Source: Gammaproteobacteria bacterium | GTDB lineage: Bacteria; Pseudomonadota; Gammaproteobacteria; Arenicellales; Poriferihabitantaceae | Length of the DNA: 64,000 bases | Assembly: GCA_024644945.1 (NCBI GenBank) | Contig: JAHEGU010000001.1 | Span: 1 to 64,000, forward strand | Direction: 5' to 3' | Part shown: positions 13,934 to 24,267 of the stretch, piece after piece | How positions within the stretch are numbered: position 1 is the first letter of the stretch | How the letters are laid out: each line of letters starts with the position of its first letter | The notes under the pieces: generated by a model | The model's database searches: none | What the model saw: only the letters and a program-made list of their open reading frames with translations | What the model was told of the DNA's origin: nothing | Translations under genes and position numbers: made by a program

Positions 13934-14809
13934 ATGGTGCAAGCTGGCCCTAGTTTATTAATGCCTCACCATGTGCCCCTTAAGATGGACTCCAGTTATA
14001 CCCAATTACATCGGGCAGGGCCTCGCCTTGCGGACAAAGCCGACAAACATCATATATATCAGTTAATGCTTCAGTCCCCAGAGGCTGACATTCAACTCCT
14101 GCAAACCATATATCGGTCCAGTACAGGTCGCGATGGTAAACACTTGAGGGAAGATTTTTGCGGCACGGGATATACGCTTGCCAGATGGGTCGCTCAGGAT
14201 GATTCTTTTTCAGGAGAAGGCTTTGACATCGATACCGATCCGATAGACTGGGGGTGGCACAACAACTTTGCCCCTTTGGGAGACGCCGCGATGCGAGGAA
14301 AACTGCACTTGAAGGATGTAAGAGAGCCGAGTATTGCGGCACCAGACATTCGCTGCGCATTTAACTTTTCCTATTGGGTATTCCGAAGGCGGGAGGAGAT
14401 GCTTGGCTACTTTACAGCGGCTTATAAAGATCTACCTGAGCATGGAATGTTCATTATTGACGTTACTGGTGGTACCAACAGTTTGAACGAAGAGCCTTTC
14501 GAATCTGATAATGGAGAAATCAGTTGTATTTGGCAGCAACAAAACTTTTCTCCAGTGGACCATACCGCGGACCTTACGATTAGATTTCGATTTTCCGACG
14601 GCTCTGAAATCGAACCGCCCTATCGCTATCGCTGGCGGGTATGGACGATTCCCGAGCTACAGGATCTGTTAACAGCAGCAGGGTTTTCGAGTATTGAAGT
14701 CTGGTGGCAAAATGATGAAGGTGATGAACTCAACGGTGTTGACTACCATGTCACCGACAAAGGTCAAAACGACCCGTGCTGGGTCGCGTGTATCGCTGCG
14801 ATCAAGTAA
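13934..14809 (+). CDS. Class I SAM-dependent methyltransferase
   Basis: REDFCGTGYTLARWV motif I-like; start may be downstream (MPHH/MDSS). Confidence 0.75.
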   Translation: MVQAGPSLLMPHHVPLKMDSSYTQLHRAGPRLADKADKHHIYQLMLQSPEADIQLLQTIYRSSTGRDGKHLREDFCGTGYTLARWVAQDDSFSGEGFDIDTDPIDWGWHNNFAPLGDAAMRGKLHLKDVREPSIAAPDIRCAFNFSYWVFRRREEMLGYFTAAYKDLPEHGMFIIDVTGGTNSLNEEPFESDNGEISCIWQQQNFSPVDHTADLTIRFRFSDGSEIEPPYRYRWRVWTIPELQDLLTAAGFSSIEVWWQNDEGDELNGVDYHVTDKGQNDPCWVACIAAIK

Positions 14810-14823
14810 AGCGAGTCCCACCT

Positions 14824-16623
14824 ATGTCACGTTCTTTTGGAGTTTACTGGCGTCATGGTAAAATCGTCCTCCGCGAACAGGGAATCAGGGCGCTACTTGG
14901 TCTGATAGTTCGTCGATGGCAACGTATAACGGGGCGCTACCATCCTGGGTTCTACGATTTTAGATACGCTCAGTGGCGTGAACGTATACTGGCATCCCAC
15001 GTGGAGCCGCACCTGCCGGTACAACCTCGCTTCTCCATCGTCGTGCCTATATATAATGTCGATAAAAGATGGCTTGACGCAACCATCGATTCAGTTTGTT
15101 CGCAAAGTTATGAACACTGGCAGCTGTGCCTGATCAATGATGGTTCCACCCAGGTGCATATCAAGTCGACAATTGATCGGCACGCAGACGCCGATTCGCG
15201 AATAGTCGTTCGCCACCATTCGACCAACAAAGGGATTGCTGCAAGCTCCAGTTTAGGACTATCCGTTTCCGACGGCGAATACATCATATTCCTCGATCAC
15301 GATGACTTGCTCGCATCCGATGCACTATGGCATTTGGCATCGACAATCAATGACCACCCGGATGCTGACCTGATTTATAGTGACGAAGACAAAATAGATA
15401 TCCGTGGGAACTATTGTCAGCCATTTTTTAAACCGAATTTTTCTCCAGAGCTTCTACTTAGTCAGAACTATTTCGGTCATCTTGTGGCTTACAGGCATGA
15501 CCTGATACAAGGCATCGGCGGATTTAGAAGCGAATATGATGGCGCCCAGGATTATGACCTGGTATTACGGGCAACAAGCGCGGCAAAGCATATCGTCCAT
15601 ATTCCAAAGGTTCTCTATCACTGGCGACAGATTCCAGGCTCGACAGCAATGGTATATGGTGAGAAAGATTACGCCTGGACCGCCGGGCAGAAGGCTTTGC
15701 AAACTCACTTGAATGATAATCATGCTGGCGCTGAGGCAAAAAAAGGTACATTACCCGGCACTTATCGCGTTGATTACCCACTGGTCGATACGCCATCAGT
15801 ATCTGTAATTATTCCCTTTCGAGACAAACCCGAGCTCCTCGATCGCTGCCTGACCGCCCTGTATAAAAAGACTGATTGGCATTCACTTGAGGTCATCGGT
15901 ATCGATAACCGAAGCCAGGTGCCTGCAATAGAAAAAATCAAGCAGCAGTGGGAATCAAAAGGCGTCGGAGCCCGCTTTGCTGAGTATGATCAAGCATTCA
16001 ATTTTTCCGCCATCTGTAATTTTGGCGTCAACATGGCACGGGGAGACTATGTCGTACTGCTTAATAACGATGTGGAGATTGTCTCCGCGCGATGGATCGA
16101 ATCACTTCTCGGTCTGGCCAAACAGGAGAGCGTTGGTGCAGTTGGGGCCATTCTGCGATATCCGGACAACCAGGTCCAACATGCCGGAATAGTCACTGGT
16201 ATCACTGGGCACGCCGGCCATCCATTCAAGGGTTTCGATAAGAATCAGATAGGATATTTTGGTCGACTCGAAATCGACAGTAATGTAAGCGCCGTCACCG
16301 GCGCGCTGATGATGGTTTCGAAGCAAAAGTATCTCGCCGTAGGCGGCCTCGATCAGGACCGATTCAGCGTGGCACTGAACGATGTGGACTTCTGCCTGAG
16401 ACTGATGAAAGCAGGCTACCGCAACGTTGTCACCGCCAAATGCCAGGCTATTCACCATGAATCCGCATCGCGCGGCAGCGATAGCGACCCAAGTCGGCGT
16501 GCTCGCTATCTAGAAGAAGTCGAAACCTTCAAGCAGGTATGGAAGACCGAACTTGAGCAGGGCGACCCCTACTACAACTCTAACCTCACTTTGGAATCGG
16601 AAGACTACACTTTGCGGTGGTAG
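14824..16623 (+). CDS. GT2-family glycosyltransferase (two GT-A-like segments)
   Basis: FSIVVPIYNV...FLDHDDLLA...SVIIPFRDKPELLDRCL...VLLNNDVEIV. Confidence 0.9.
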   Translation: MSRSFGVYWRHGKIVLREQGIRALLGLIVRRWQRITGRYHPGFYDFRYAQWRERILASHVEPHLPVQPRFSIVVPIYNVDKRWLDATIDSVCSQSYEHWQLCLINDGSTQVHIKSTIDRHADADSRIVVRHHSTNKGIAASSSLGLSVSDGEYIIFLDHDDLLASDALWHLASTINDHPDADLIYSDEDKIDIRGNYCQPFFKPNFSPELLLSQNYFGHLVAYRHDLIQGIGGFRSEYDGAQDYDLVLRATSAAKHIVHIPKVLYHWRQIPGSTAMVYGEKDYAWTAGQKALQTHLNDNHAGAEAKKGTLPGTYRVDYPLVDTPSVSVIIPFRDKPELLDRCLTALYKKTDWHSLEVIGIDNRSQVPAIEKIKQQWESKGVGARFAEYDQAFNFSAICNFGVNMARGDYVVLLNNDVEIVSARWIESLLGLAKQESVGAVGAILRYPDNQVQHAGIVTGITGHAGHPFKGFDKNQIGYFGRLEIDSNVSAVTGALMMVSKQKYLAVGGLDQDRFSVALNDVDFCLRLMKAGYRNVVTAKCQAIHHESASRGSDSDPSRRARYLEEVETFKQVWKTELEQGDPYYNSNLTLESEDYTLRW

Positions 16624-16726
16624 GGGCAGATAACTTTGCAGGCATCGTGGCGTTTAATCTCCGAGTACGATCGAAACAGCGCTCAAGCATCCAAAATACG
16701 CTATAAATACATCCTTGTAGCCTCGG

Positions 16727-16748
16727 CTCCGGCCAGGGATGGCCGGAG
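16727..16748. repeat. Strong palindrome (REP-like?)
   Basis: CTCCGGCCA GGGA TGGCCGGAG, between convergent genes. Confidence 0.45.
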
Positions 16749-16855
16749 AGCGAGCGCCCAGGGAAGGCTAGAGCGGGTTCTGGAAAACCAAGCGTAATTG
16801 CGCCTGACACTTCAGCACGATTCGCGCGCAGTTTTAGCTTTGTGACACGCAGTGA

Positions 16856-18127
16856 TTAAAACGTGGCTTTTCCGTCTCGAGTAATACTGATCTTGGAGCC
16901 TAAGTCCACAATACCCACCGTAGCCTTATCGCTGATGATCTGAAAAGAAATGTAATCGTGTCTGCGATCAAATATCTCCAGCTCCCCTCCTGCAAGTGAA
17001 ACACATCCAAACGACAATAGATAATCACCGGCATTGAGATTGACCCTCTGATTAAAATGAATCTCAACCTCTTCACCAGCGGAAAACTCGCCTGATTGAA
17101 TATCGCAGAAGTGGGTGTTGGTACCCGCAATATCCGTTCCTCTAACGTCTTTGATGGTGAACGCAAAGACCGGGTCAGTAATGGGCTGCTCAAACTTTAC
17201 TTGCAACGAAATCCGATAGCTATCCCCGCTATGAAGCACCTGCACGGCGATGTCGTCCTGGTCATAAATTCCTCCACCGGTGATTGCGGCTTTGTTATTA
17301 CCGTAACGAACTTCGTAAGGATTTAGATCAAACACATGCGCCGCTTCTTCCGCGGCACCATCCGTCGGTAAAACTTCGTAGCCGGTTTCGAGCTTTCTGT
17401 AATCTGCAACCACCCGCCTCGGATTGCCTTCGGTGACCAACCGACCATGGCTCAGAAGATAGGCATGATCACAGTAACGAGTTACCATATTCAAATCGTG
17501 AGTGACGAAAATCACCGTTATGCCTTGCTCCCTGAACTGATGAAACTTATCGAAGCAGCGCGCCTGAAAATGAATATCTCCAACCGCCAGGGCTTCGTCT
17601 ACAATGAGTATTTCGGGATCCACATGAATCGCAATAGCGAATGCTAGCCTTACATACATACCGCTTGAATAAGACCGCACCGGTTGATCGATGTAATCAC
17701 CTATGTCGGCAAACGCAAGTATCTGATCTATACGCTGGTCTACCTGGTCACGGGAAAGGCCGAGGATCGCAGCATTGATATAGAGATTGTCTCGACCACT
17801 AAACTCTGGATTGAATCCTGCCCCTAATTCCAACAACGCCGCGATACGACCGTTGACCTCTACTTCACCTGAGGTCGGTGAAATAATGCCGCAAATGCAT
17901 TGAAGTAAGGTTGACTTGCCGCTACCGTTACGACCAATTATGCCCACCGTGGTGGCCGGCATAATTTCGATATTGACCTGATTAAGGGCATCAAAAGGCT
18001 GGTGATAGACTTTGTCGCCAGGAAGTAAGGCTTCTTTTAATCTATCCCTTGGAGATTTATAAAGTTTGTAAGTCTTGGTGACGCGGTCTAGACGAACCGC
18101 CGCCTTTTGTCCCGGGTCGGTGTTCAT
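16856..18127 (-). CDS. Polysaccharide ABC exporter ATPase with C-terminal Wzt_C-like domain
   Basis: IGRNGSGKSTLLQCICGI, YSSGMYVRLAFAIA; ~180 aa C-terminal extension. Confidence 0.92.
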   Translation of the reverse strand: MNTDPGQKAAVRLDRVTKTYKLYKSPRDRLKEALLPGDKVYHQPFDALNQVNIEIMPATTVGIIGRNGSGKSTLLQCICGIISPTSGEVEVNGRIAALLELGAGFNPEFSGRDNLYINAAILGLSRDQVDQRIDQILAFADIGDYIDQPVRSYSSGMYVRLAFAIAIHVDPEILIVDEALAVGDIHFQARCFDKFHQFREQGITVIFVTHDLNMVTRYCDHAYLLSHGRLVTEGNPRRVVADYRKLETGYEVLPTDGAAEEAAHVFDLNPYEVRYGNNKAAITGGGIYDQDDIAVQVLHSGDSYRISLQVKFEQPITDPVFAFTIKDVRGTDIAGTNTHFCDIQSGEFSAGEEVEIHFNQRVNLNAGDYLLSFGCVSLAGGELEIFDRRHDYISFQIISDKATVGIVDLGSKISITRDGKATF

Positions 18128-18912
18128 ACCAGGTCCGCAAACTGAGGCCTGAGTCGTTTGAATATGATCACTCCCAACGCCAATAGTGAACCAGTGATAA
18201 TCCAGAAAAGAATAGTTTCACCAATCCGATCACTTACCGGAACTGAATAGAAAAGAGAGTCTCGATAGCCTTGCACAACATAGTGCATTGGATTGATCGC
18301 AAAAATGCTTCGCCAAGGCTGTGGAAGGATATTGATATCCCAAAGTATAGGCGTTGCCCACATGCCCACCTGCAACAATACCCCTACCAATCGAGCCGTA
18401 TCTCTGGCAAACACGTTGAGTGCTGCCACAGTCCAACCTATCCCGAGCGCCAGCGCAACCATACAGAAAAAATAATAGACAATCTGCAAAGCGTGAAAGC
18501 TCGTGCCAACCCCCAGAATCAGCATCAGTGCCATTAGAATAATGAGAAAGAAAAGGTGGTTTGAAAAAGAAGAAAACACCTTTATAAGAGGCAAGGCCTG
18601 CACCGGGAATACCACTTTTTTAACTAGGTGTGGATGACTAGTAATCGCATGCACCGAACCGGAAACGATCTCGGAGAACGCGAACCAAACCGCCATGCCG
18701 GCGGTCAACCATACCGCAAATGGCACACCACTTGCCGGCTGAACCCGAAAGCCAACACTGAATACCACCCAGAATACCAATATCAGCACTAGTGGTGTGA
18801 TGAACTGCCATAGCACACCCAGGGCGGAGCCCACGTATTGCATGCGAATCTCACGGATTGCAAGATTCACCAGTACCGACCATTTTGCAAAGATGGCGCT
18901 AAAAAACTGCAT
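18124..18912 (-). CDS. Polysaccharide ABC-2 type exporter permease (Wzm-like)
   Basis: IREIRMQYVGSALGVLWQFITPL; overlaps ATPase gene. Confidence 0.92.
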   Translation of the reverse strand: MQFFSAIFAKWSVLVNLAIREIRMQYVGSALGVLWQFITPLVLILVFWVVFSVGFRVQPASGVPFAVWLTAGMAVWFAFSEIVSGSVHAITSHPHLVKKVVFPVQALPLIKVFSSFSNHLFFLIILMALMLILGVGTSFHALQIVYYFFCMVALALGIGWTVAALNVFARDTARLVGVLLQVGMWATPILWDINILPQPWRSIFAINPMHYVVQGYRDSLFYSVPVSDRIGETILFWIITGSLLALGVIIFKRLRPQFADLV

Positions 18913-19052
18913 GGTTCTAAATTTTATCAGCCACCGCCATAGATAAATTGGCTAGCGCGTCACCGTATTGCTGTTTGATGAAAAACATCGTTAAGTTATA
19001 TCAGAGCTTTTAAGGCTGGCAGGATAGTACCACAAGGGCCCTTATGCTCCGC

Positions 19053-20972
19053 TCAGGGAAACTTAGGGATCAGTGCTAATCCTATAAAGATGAATGAGTA
19101 CATACCAAGCGCGAACATAGCGAAAACCAGCCCATTAAACACGCGATGCATCAGCCAAGGCCTGGTATGAAAATAAAGAACTCCAAACATAGGCAGTATT
19201 GGCGCCAGATATCGACCCTGTGCCTGAAAGGATATGGTCCATGACTGCCACAACGAAGCCGCTACCAGCAAACCAGCACAACCAAGGGTAATGGCGAATA
19301 ACCAATGGGTCGAAGGTGGGCCATAGATCAGGATTGATAGCAGCAGTATTCCGAGCATAGCGACGCCAACAATACGAACGGTGTCGTAGTAGGTATTGCT
19401 CCCGAGATACTGGGTGAATCCGTAAGCACCAAAACTGCTGATAAAGGTTTTACCCGCCCACTGCTCCTTGGTCAGGATCCGGCCAAGGGAAAATCCACGA
19501 TCTCTCATATAGAGATAGATGTGCTTTTTATGCAGTGGCGTGCTTGGTTTATACAAAGGTTCAGCCATCGTCTCTACCAAGGCAAGCTGCTTCTGTTTGC
19601 TGTCCAACCCATTCACAGCAAAATCCACGCCAATCCGCGCACCATAAAACGCGACACCAATCATCGCGACAAGTCCTATGCGTGTCCAAAGGAGCTTCTG
19701 ATCTGGAAAATCTCCAATGACGACACGCCAAATCAGGTAAAGACCAAGAAACAGTATATAAAAGTAAAAATTTAACTTCAGAAGAAACAAGGCGCCCACC
19801 ACAAAGCCAAGCCAGAGGATGTGCAGCGACAAATTTGGCAAGTTCCTTTCGGTTAGAACCAGATTCAACGTACTGCCCTTATAAGCCGCCTGATAGGCTG
19901 CAATCGTGGCCAAGCAAAGCGCAAACCCATCGGAATTAGAATAGCTGAAGAGGTACCACACCTGTGGTGTGATTAAAAATGGCAGCGCAAAAGGTCTGAA
20001 TGCCGGCTGACGATAAGCGTACAACGATAGTAGAGCGAATAGAAACACGCTAAAAAGGCGAGCATCCCGGGTAAACGCCTGCTTGAATGGCACCAGTAAC
20101 CGCGTCACGTATCCCGCGATCGGATAATAGAGCTCGAACGAGGCAAGTCGCGTATAACCGTATACACTGTAGCTGCTCCTGATTTCTTCTGCATCCAGTG
20201 GCGGTGGCAACAGGTGATCGCGATAGTATGCTACTGCTTCGACATGGGCCTCTTCGTCTGGATGCACAAAAATCCGTGAACTACCGTTCGGATGCAACCA
20301 AAAGTGTTTACTGATCACCGCCATAATAAACGCAAGCGATAGCGCTACGGTCATCAGTACCGGTACAAATTTCAGTTCTTTCTGTAGTGGATGCAATATC
20401 GTGGTTACAAACCCACTGACCAACAAGATACTTAATAACACGATCAAATTAACCACTGGAAACGTGCGTGTGGCACTTCGGTCGAGGTGAACTTGCAGCT
20501 GACCATCACGTCCGGTTGTTTTGAAGCGATACCCGTCGGGTTTGACGGTCACTCCAGAAATTTGTTGTAGCGGCTCTAGGCCGGAAAATCTATTTTCTGG
20601 TGAGAGTTCAATCGGCTCGAAACCGGGTTGAGAAATGGAGAGCTTTTTCAGAAAAAGCTTGGTTCTAAACTCTACAGGGTCGATGCGTATGCGATCGATT
20701 GAAGCTAGATTCCCAATGTGGAAACTATACTTTTCATGGGTGCCGTTGATCAGTACCTGCCGCATGTTTTGTTCAGAGAACCCTGTATTGTCCTCAGCCC
20801 AGTAAACCTTGAACCAGGCACGCGTTGGCGCAAACATCTTGATCTCTAAATCGACATGGGCCTTAAAGGCAAAAAAGTAGAGATACACCCCGCACAGTGC
20901 CAGGCCCACAAGAATCCCCGGAACCGAATGTCGTGAAAGATAAGTTCGCAGGAGGGAAACTGGATAGCTCAA
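19053..20972 (-). CDS. Polytopic membrane protein, DUF2142/GT-C-like
   Basis: Many TM segments and HPDEEAHVEAVAYYRD motif. Confidence 0.6.
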   Translation of the reverse strand: MSYPVSLLRTYLSRHSVPGILVGLALCGVYLYFFAFKAHVDLEIKMFAPTRAWFKVYWAEDNTGFSEQNMRQVLINGTHEKYSFHIGNLASIDRIRIDPVEFRTKLFLKKLSISQPGFEPIELSPENRFSGLEPLQQISGVTVKPDGYRFKTTGRDGQLQVHLDRSATRTFPVVNLIVLLSILLVSGFVTTILHPLQKELKFVPVLMTVALSLAFIMAVISKHFWLHPNGSSRIFVHPDEEAHVEAVAYYRDHLLPPPLDAEEIRSSYSVYGYTRLASFELYYPIAGYVTRLLVPFKQAFTRDARLFSVFLFALLSLYAYRQPAFRPFALPFLITPQVWYLFSYSNSDGFALCLATIAAYQAAYKGSTLNLVLTERNLPNLSLHILWLGFVVGALFLLKLNFYFYILFLGLYLIWRVVIGDFPDQKLLWTRIGLVAMIGVAFYGARIGVDFAVNGLDSKQKQLALVETMAEPLYKPSTPLHKKHIYLYMRDRGFSLGRILTKEQWAGKTFISSFGAYGFTQYLGSNTYYDTVRIVGVAMLGILLLSILIYGPPSTHWLFAITLGCAGLLVAASLWQSWTISFQAQGRYLAPILPMFGVLYFHTRPWLMHRVFNGLVFAMFALGMYSFIFIGLALIPKFP

Positions 20973-20995
20973 ATTGCCGCCAGACTGATCAATTG

Positions 20996-21259
20996 TTATT
21001 TAAGTCTGGCTAAAAGGTGCCGCACTTTCGCCTTCAGCGCATACTGGTTTCTTAACCAGATTCGCGCTTTAAACATGGGCTTACCTAGGTAATGCAGAAT
21101 CCCCAGCTTAAGCATGCATATCAACCCAGGGCCGGTGTCAAAGTTACCCATAATTGATGTCTTCATGCGCACCCAGTGACGAAACTGCCGGATTAAAGAA
21201 TTGCCGGTTAAATCGAAACGACTGCTGAGGACCAGTTTGTTTTTTGGTTGCATGCTCAA
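20996..21259 (-). CDS. Small basic hypothetical protein (87 aa), start overlaps upstream stop
   Basis: ORF coupled to 21256-23316 gene. Confidence 0.45.
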   Translation of the reverse strand: MSMQPKNKLVLSSRFDLTGNSLIRQFRHWVRMKTSIMGNFDTGPGLICMLKLGILHYLGKPMFKARIWLRNQYALKAKVRHLLARLK

Positions 21260-23316
21260 CGGTTAATCATTTCTTTAAGATGTTTACGAAATTGCCATCG
21301 CAGGGTCAAACAAGCCCACACTTGTTTCCAGCCCGTGACTTCCCAAGGATTGTATAAGAACTTTGGCCTGCGGGACCGTCTCGGTGTATTTGCTCCATGA
21401 AAATCATCCAGGTGGTGCAGATGACGAATGTTTTTGATCTCGCGCCGATGAGGAAACGCCAGTTTACTAACCAGTAGATAGTGAATCCAAGGCCGATAGC
21501 CTGCAGTGCCGTGAGTCACCACCGCCGAAGCGGCAGCAAATCGATCTGCCGCATCCAGGACCGCCTGCTGCAGATCCGCATAGTAAGTGTCCTGGTTCTG
21601 TTCGCCCTTACCAATGTCGTCATCCATTTGGCGGAACACCAGCTGATGGCTGCCGTCTGAATTTAGGTGGTAAGCATTCAGGGTCGGATAGGGTGCACGA
21701 CAAGCTTCCTCAAATAGATCTCGAGCATACAGAATCGCACTGCTTGCAAAATCAAAGCGATCCCGATCAAACATAAGTCCCTCGATATAGTTATCAGTCG
21801 TAGTCGGAAAAACGATGCCACGGCTGGCGCCGAACAGCATGCCGTGCAGTATCGGTCGGTCCGATCGATGCTTGATTGCGCTATAGAAAAAACGCTGAAT
21901 CGTTCCCAGCCAGCCAATGTCAACTAATGCGACATCGTCATGTTGAAACAATCCTAAGGACTCGAGGTATCGCTGTAAGGCCTGATTGGAATCCCTGCTC
22001 TGACCCATCACCTCCTGTTGAAACGCCGGGCTTCGAATCATTTGCTCGAAAGCGCGTCTGTTTTCGACACAAAAGCCCTCATGCGCTGGACTCAGGGTAC
22101 TGTCCAGCTCTAGATCATGCTGTGCGAGGCAAGACACCATGCTCTCAGGATCAAGACTGAAAACCCTACACACGTCGCGAAAGCTTCGATTTCCTGGCGG
22201 TAAAAACACGATGTCTGCTTTTTCCTGGGTTAGACCTTCATGGGCACAACTCGCCCCCGCCAGAGCCTGGCGGCTGACATGAAGATAGTCGATTTCTGGC
22301 AGTCGCCCGTCTGGATATAATAATGGCATGGTTTTTTCCCAAACCTGCTTGAACATCCAGCCTTCTCTTGAGAGAAAAAACAGCTTAGATATGTTTTTCT
22401 CTCGGCAGCGTTCTGCGACAAAGTGCACAAACATACTGATCAGCGGGCCAAAGAAATTATAGCCTTCGACATACATCGGTGACTGGGGAATATTTTCCGC
22501 TTCGATGGGTGCCATAAGCTGCTGTAACGCGCGGCCTTTCCAAAATGGTCGGCGCGTGCTGTAGAAGAATTGACGTGCGGCGATCGCCTTGCGTCGGTAC
22601 TCTTCCGGGTCCTGCAGCACCAGTGCTTGAATACCATGCTCGCTGGGCCTGAAGCCATCCGATATTGGGTTATCGCCAACATGCAACCATTTACTCGCAG
22701 CCAAGCCTAGTTTCGCTGCAATTTCCGGATAAGTTCGGCCTGAAGCCTTGGCAAGAAAGTTGTCAGCTGAGGAGAACACCTGTTCGACATGTTCCAGAAT
22801 ACCAGCATGCTTAAGCAGTATTTTGAGATGTTCTGCCGGTAGATAAATATCTGAAATCACCAGGACCCGCTTGTCTGCTCTTGCCAACTCCTTTAACCAT
22901 TCAACAATTTCAGTTCGAGGCACCAGCATCGCGTTTTCCATCTGCATTTCATACCGGGTGACCAGGTCCAGTAGCGAAGCATCGGCCACCTCCCCAAATA
23001 TTTTCTCTAGCGTCTCCTGCATAAACACAGGGTAACGGGCTTCGCGGTCCTCATATGACTCACCGGTCAGAGCCCGCATGGCGTTTTCGGTATCGTCGCG
23101 CAGCAGCTGTACCTCGCGCCAGTTCCAATCAAGCCCCTCCGCCCTGGCAAGATTACTGATGAATCGCGCCACAGGAAGCTTTACCAGGTCGGGGTCATGG
23201 GTGCGTCTGACCAGCAGGGTGTCAAACATATCGAAGGACACCGTCTCCACATTGTTCTGAATTTTACGCCCTCTTGATACCAGGGATTCGGGGCTATAGA
23301 CGGTGTTGAGGTTCAT
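21256..23316 (-). CDS. HAD-like protein of polysaccharide loci
   Basis: VSFDMFDTLLVRRTHDP, LVISDIYLP, KLFFLSREGWMFKQVW. Confidence 0.75.
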   Translation of the reverse strand: MNLNTVYSPESLVSRGRKIQNNVETVSFDMFDTLLVRRTHDPDLVKLPVARFISNLARAEGLDWNWREVQLLRDDTENAMRALTGESYEDREARYPVFMQETLEKIFGEVADASLLDLVTRYEMQMENAMLVPRTEIVEWLKELARADKRVLVISDIYLPAEHLKILLKHAGILEHVEQVFSSADNFLAKASGRTYPEIAAKLGLAASKWLHVGDNPISDGFRPSEHGIQALVLQDPEEYRRKAIAARQFFYSTRRPFWKGRALQQLMAPIEAENIPQSPMYVEGYNFFGPLISMFVHFVAERCREKNISKLFFLSREGWMFKQVWEKTMPLLYPDGRLPEIDYLHVSRQALAGASCAHEGLTQEKADIVFLPPGNRSFRDVCRVFSLDPESMVSCLAQHDLELDSTLSPAHEGFCVENRRAFEQMIRSPAFQQEVMGQSRDSNQALQRYLESLGLFQHDDVALVDIGWLGTIQRFFYSAIKHRSDRPILHGMLFGASRGIVFPTTTDNYIEGLMFDRDRFDFASSAILYARDLFEEACRAPYPTLNAYHLNSDGSHQLVFRQMDDDIGKGEQNQDTYYADLQQAVLDAADRFAAASAVVTHGTAGYRPWIHYLLVSKLAFPHRREIKNIRHLHHLDDFHGANTPRRSRRPKFLYNPWEVTGWKQVWACLTLRWQFRKHLKEMINR

Positions 23317-23334
23317 GCAGACAGTCGTATGGTT

Positions 23335-24264
23335 TTATCTACCGCTAAGGCGACGCAATGCGGTTTTGACCATCCTTTTTATTCCGATTCCCAATTTGTT
23401 ACCCGGGGTATTAGAAATCTGGCCTTGCTGTATCCGACCTAGCTCTGCCTTGACCTCATTCAACTCGTTTTCGAGTGCGCGTAACCGGTCGGTGCCTGCA
23501 GCAACATAGCCACGATAGGCTTCTGGGACTTTCGCCAACATGTACTTGCGTATTACCTCAAGATCCTGCTCTCGCCCAGTAATTGCCGCTTCAGATAGCG
23601 TATTCCCTTGGTGGATTCGGTAGTAAAGAAGCCTGTCCTGGTCAAGATAATGCACGCTGTTCGGAAACGCCAACATTAATCGAAAAATATAGTCATAGTC
23701 GTGCAGATATCTCAGGCTCGAAAATTTCCCGACTTCTTGCATCGCATGCCTGGTCATAAACAAATTGGATGTAGTGACCATCAGATTACCCTGCAGGAAT
23801 CCGGTATAGAGGTCTGCCTGTTCAAAGTAGAATTGGCGGTTCCGTTGGTGCCACAGATTCCACCCGAACTCAGGGTCGGTGAACTCGATGCCGTCGTCGG
23901 AAATCGGGATCACATCTGAAATTATGCAGTCAGCTTGGTGCTCAAGAGCATAGGTCAACAACCTTTCCAATCGATCCAGGGTGTAGACATCGTCAGAGTT
24001 TAGGATTGAAACAAAGTCGCCACGGGCGATATCTAACCCTCGATTAATGGTATTGAACGCGTCCTGGTTCTCTTGAAAGGTGTAAGACAATCTATCGTCA
24101 TCATAGGAGTGAATTACCTTCGCGGTGCCGTCTGTAGACCCATCGTCAACGATCACTAATTCAAGATCCTCTATACTTTGCTGCAGTACTGAGTCGATCG
24201 CGTCACCGATAAATTTCTCGTGGTTATAGGCTGGAATGACGACCGATACGAGAGGCGCGGTCAT
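23335..24264 (-). CDS. GT2-family glycosyltransferase
   Basis: VSVVIPAYNHEKFIGDAIDSVLQQ...VDDGSTDGT...ILNSDD. Confidence 0.92.
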   Translation of the reverse strand: MTAPLVSVVIPAYNHEKFIGDAIDSVLQQSIEDLELVIVDDGSTDGTAKVIHSYDDDRLSYTFQENQDAFNTINRGLDIARGDFVSILNSDDVYTLDRLERLLTYALEHQADCIISDVIPISDDGIEFTDPEFGWNLWHQRNRQFYFEQADLYTGFLQGNLMVTTSNLFMTRHAMQEVGKFSSLRYLHDYDYIFRLMLAFPNSVHYLDQDRLLYYRIHQGNTLSEAAITGREQDLEVIRKYMLAKVPEAYRGYVAAGTDRLRALENELNEVKAELGRIQQGQISNTPGNKLGIGIKRMVKTALRRLSGR

Positions 24265-24267
24265 AGT

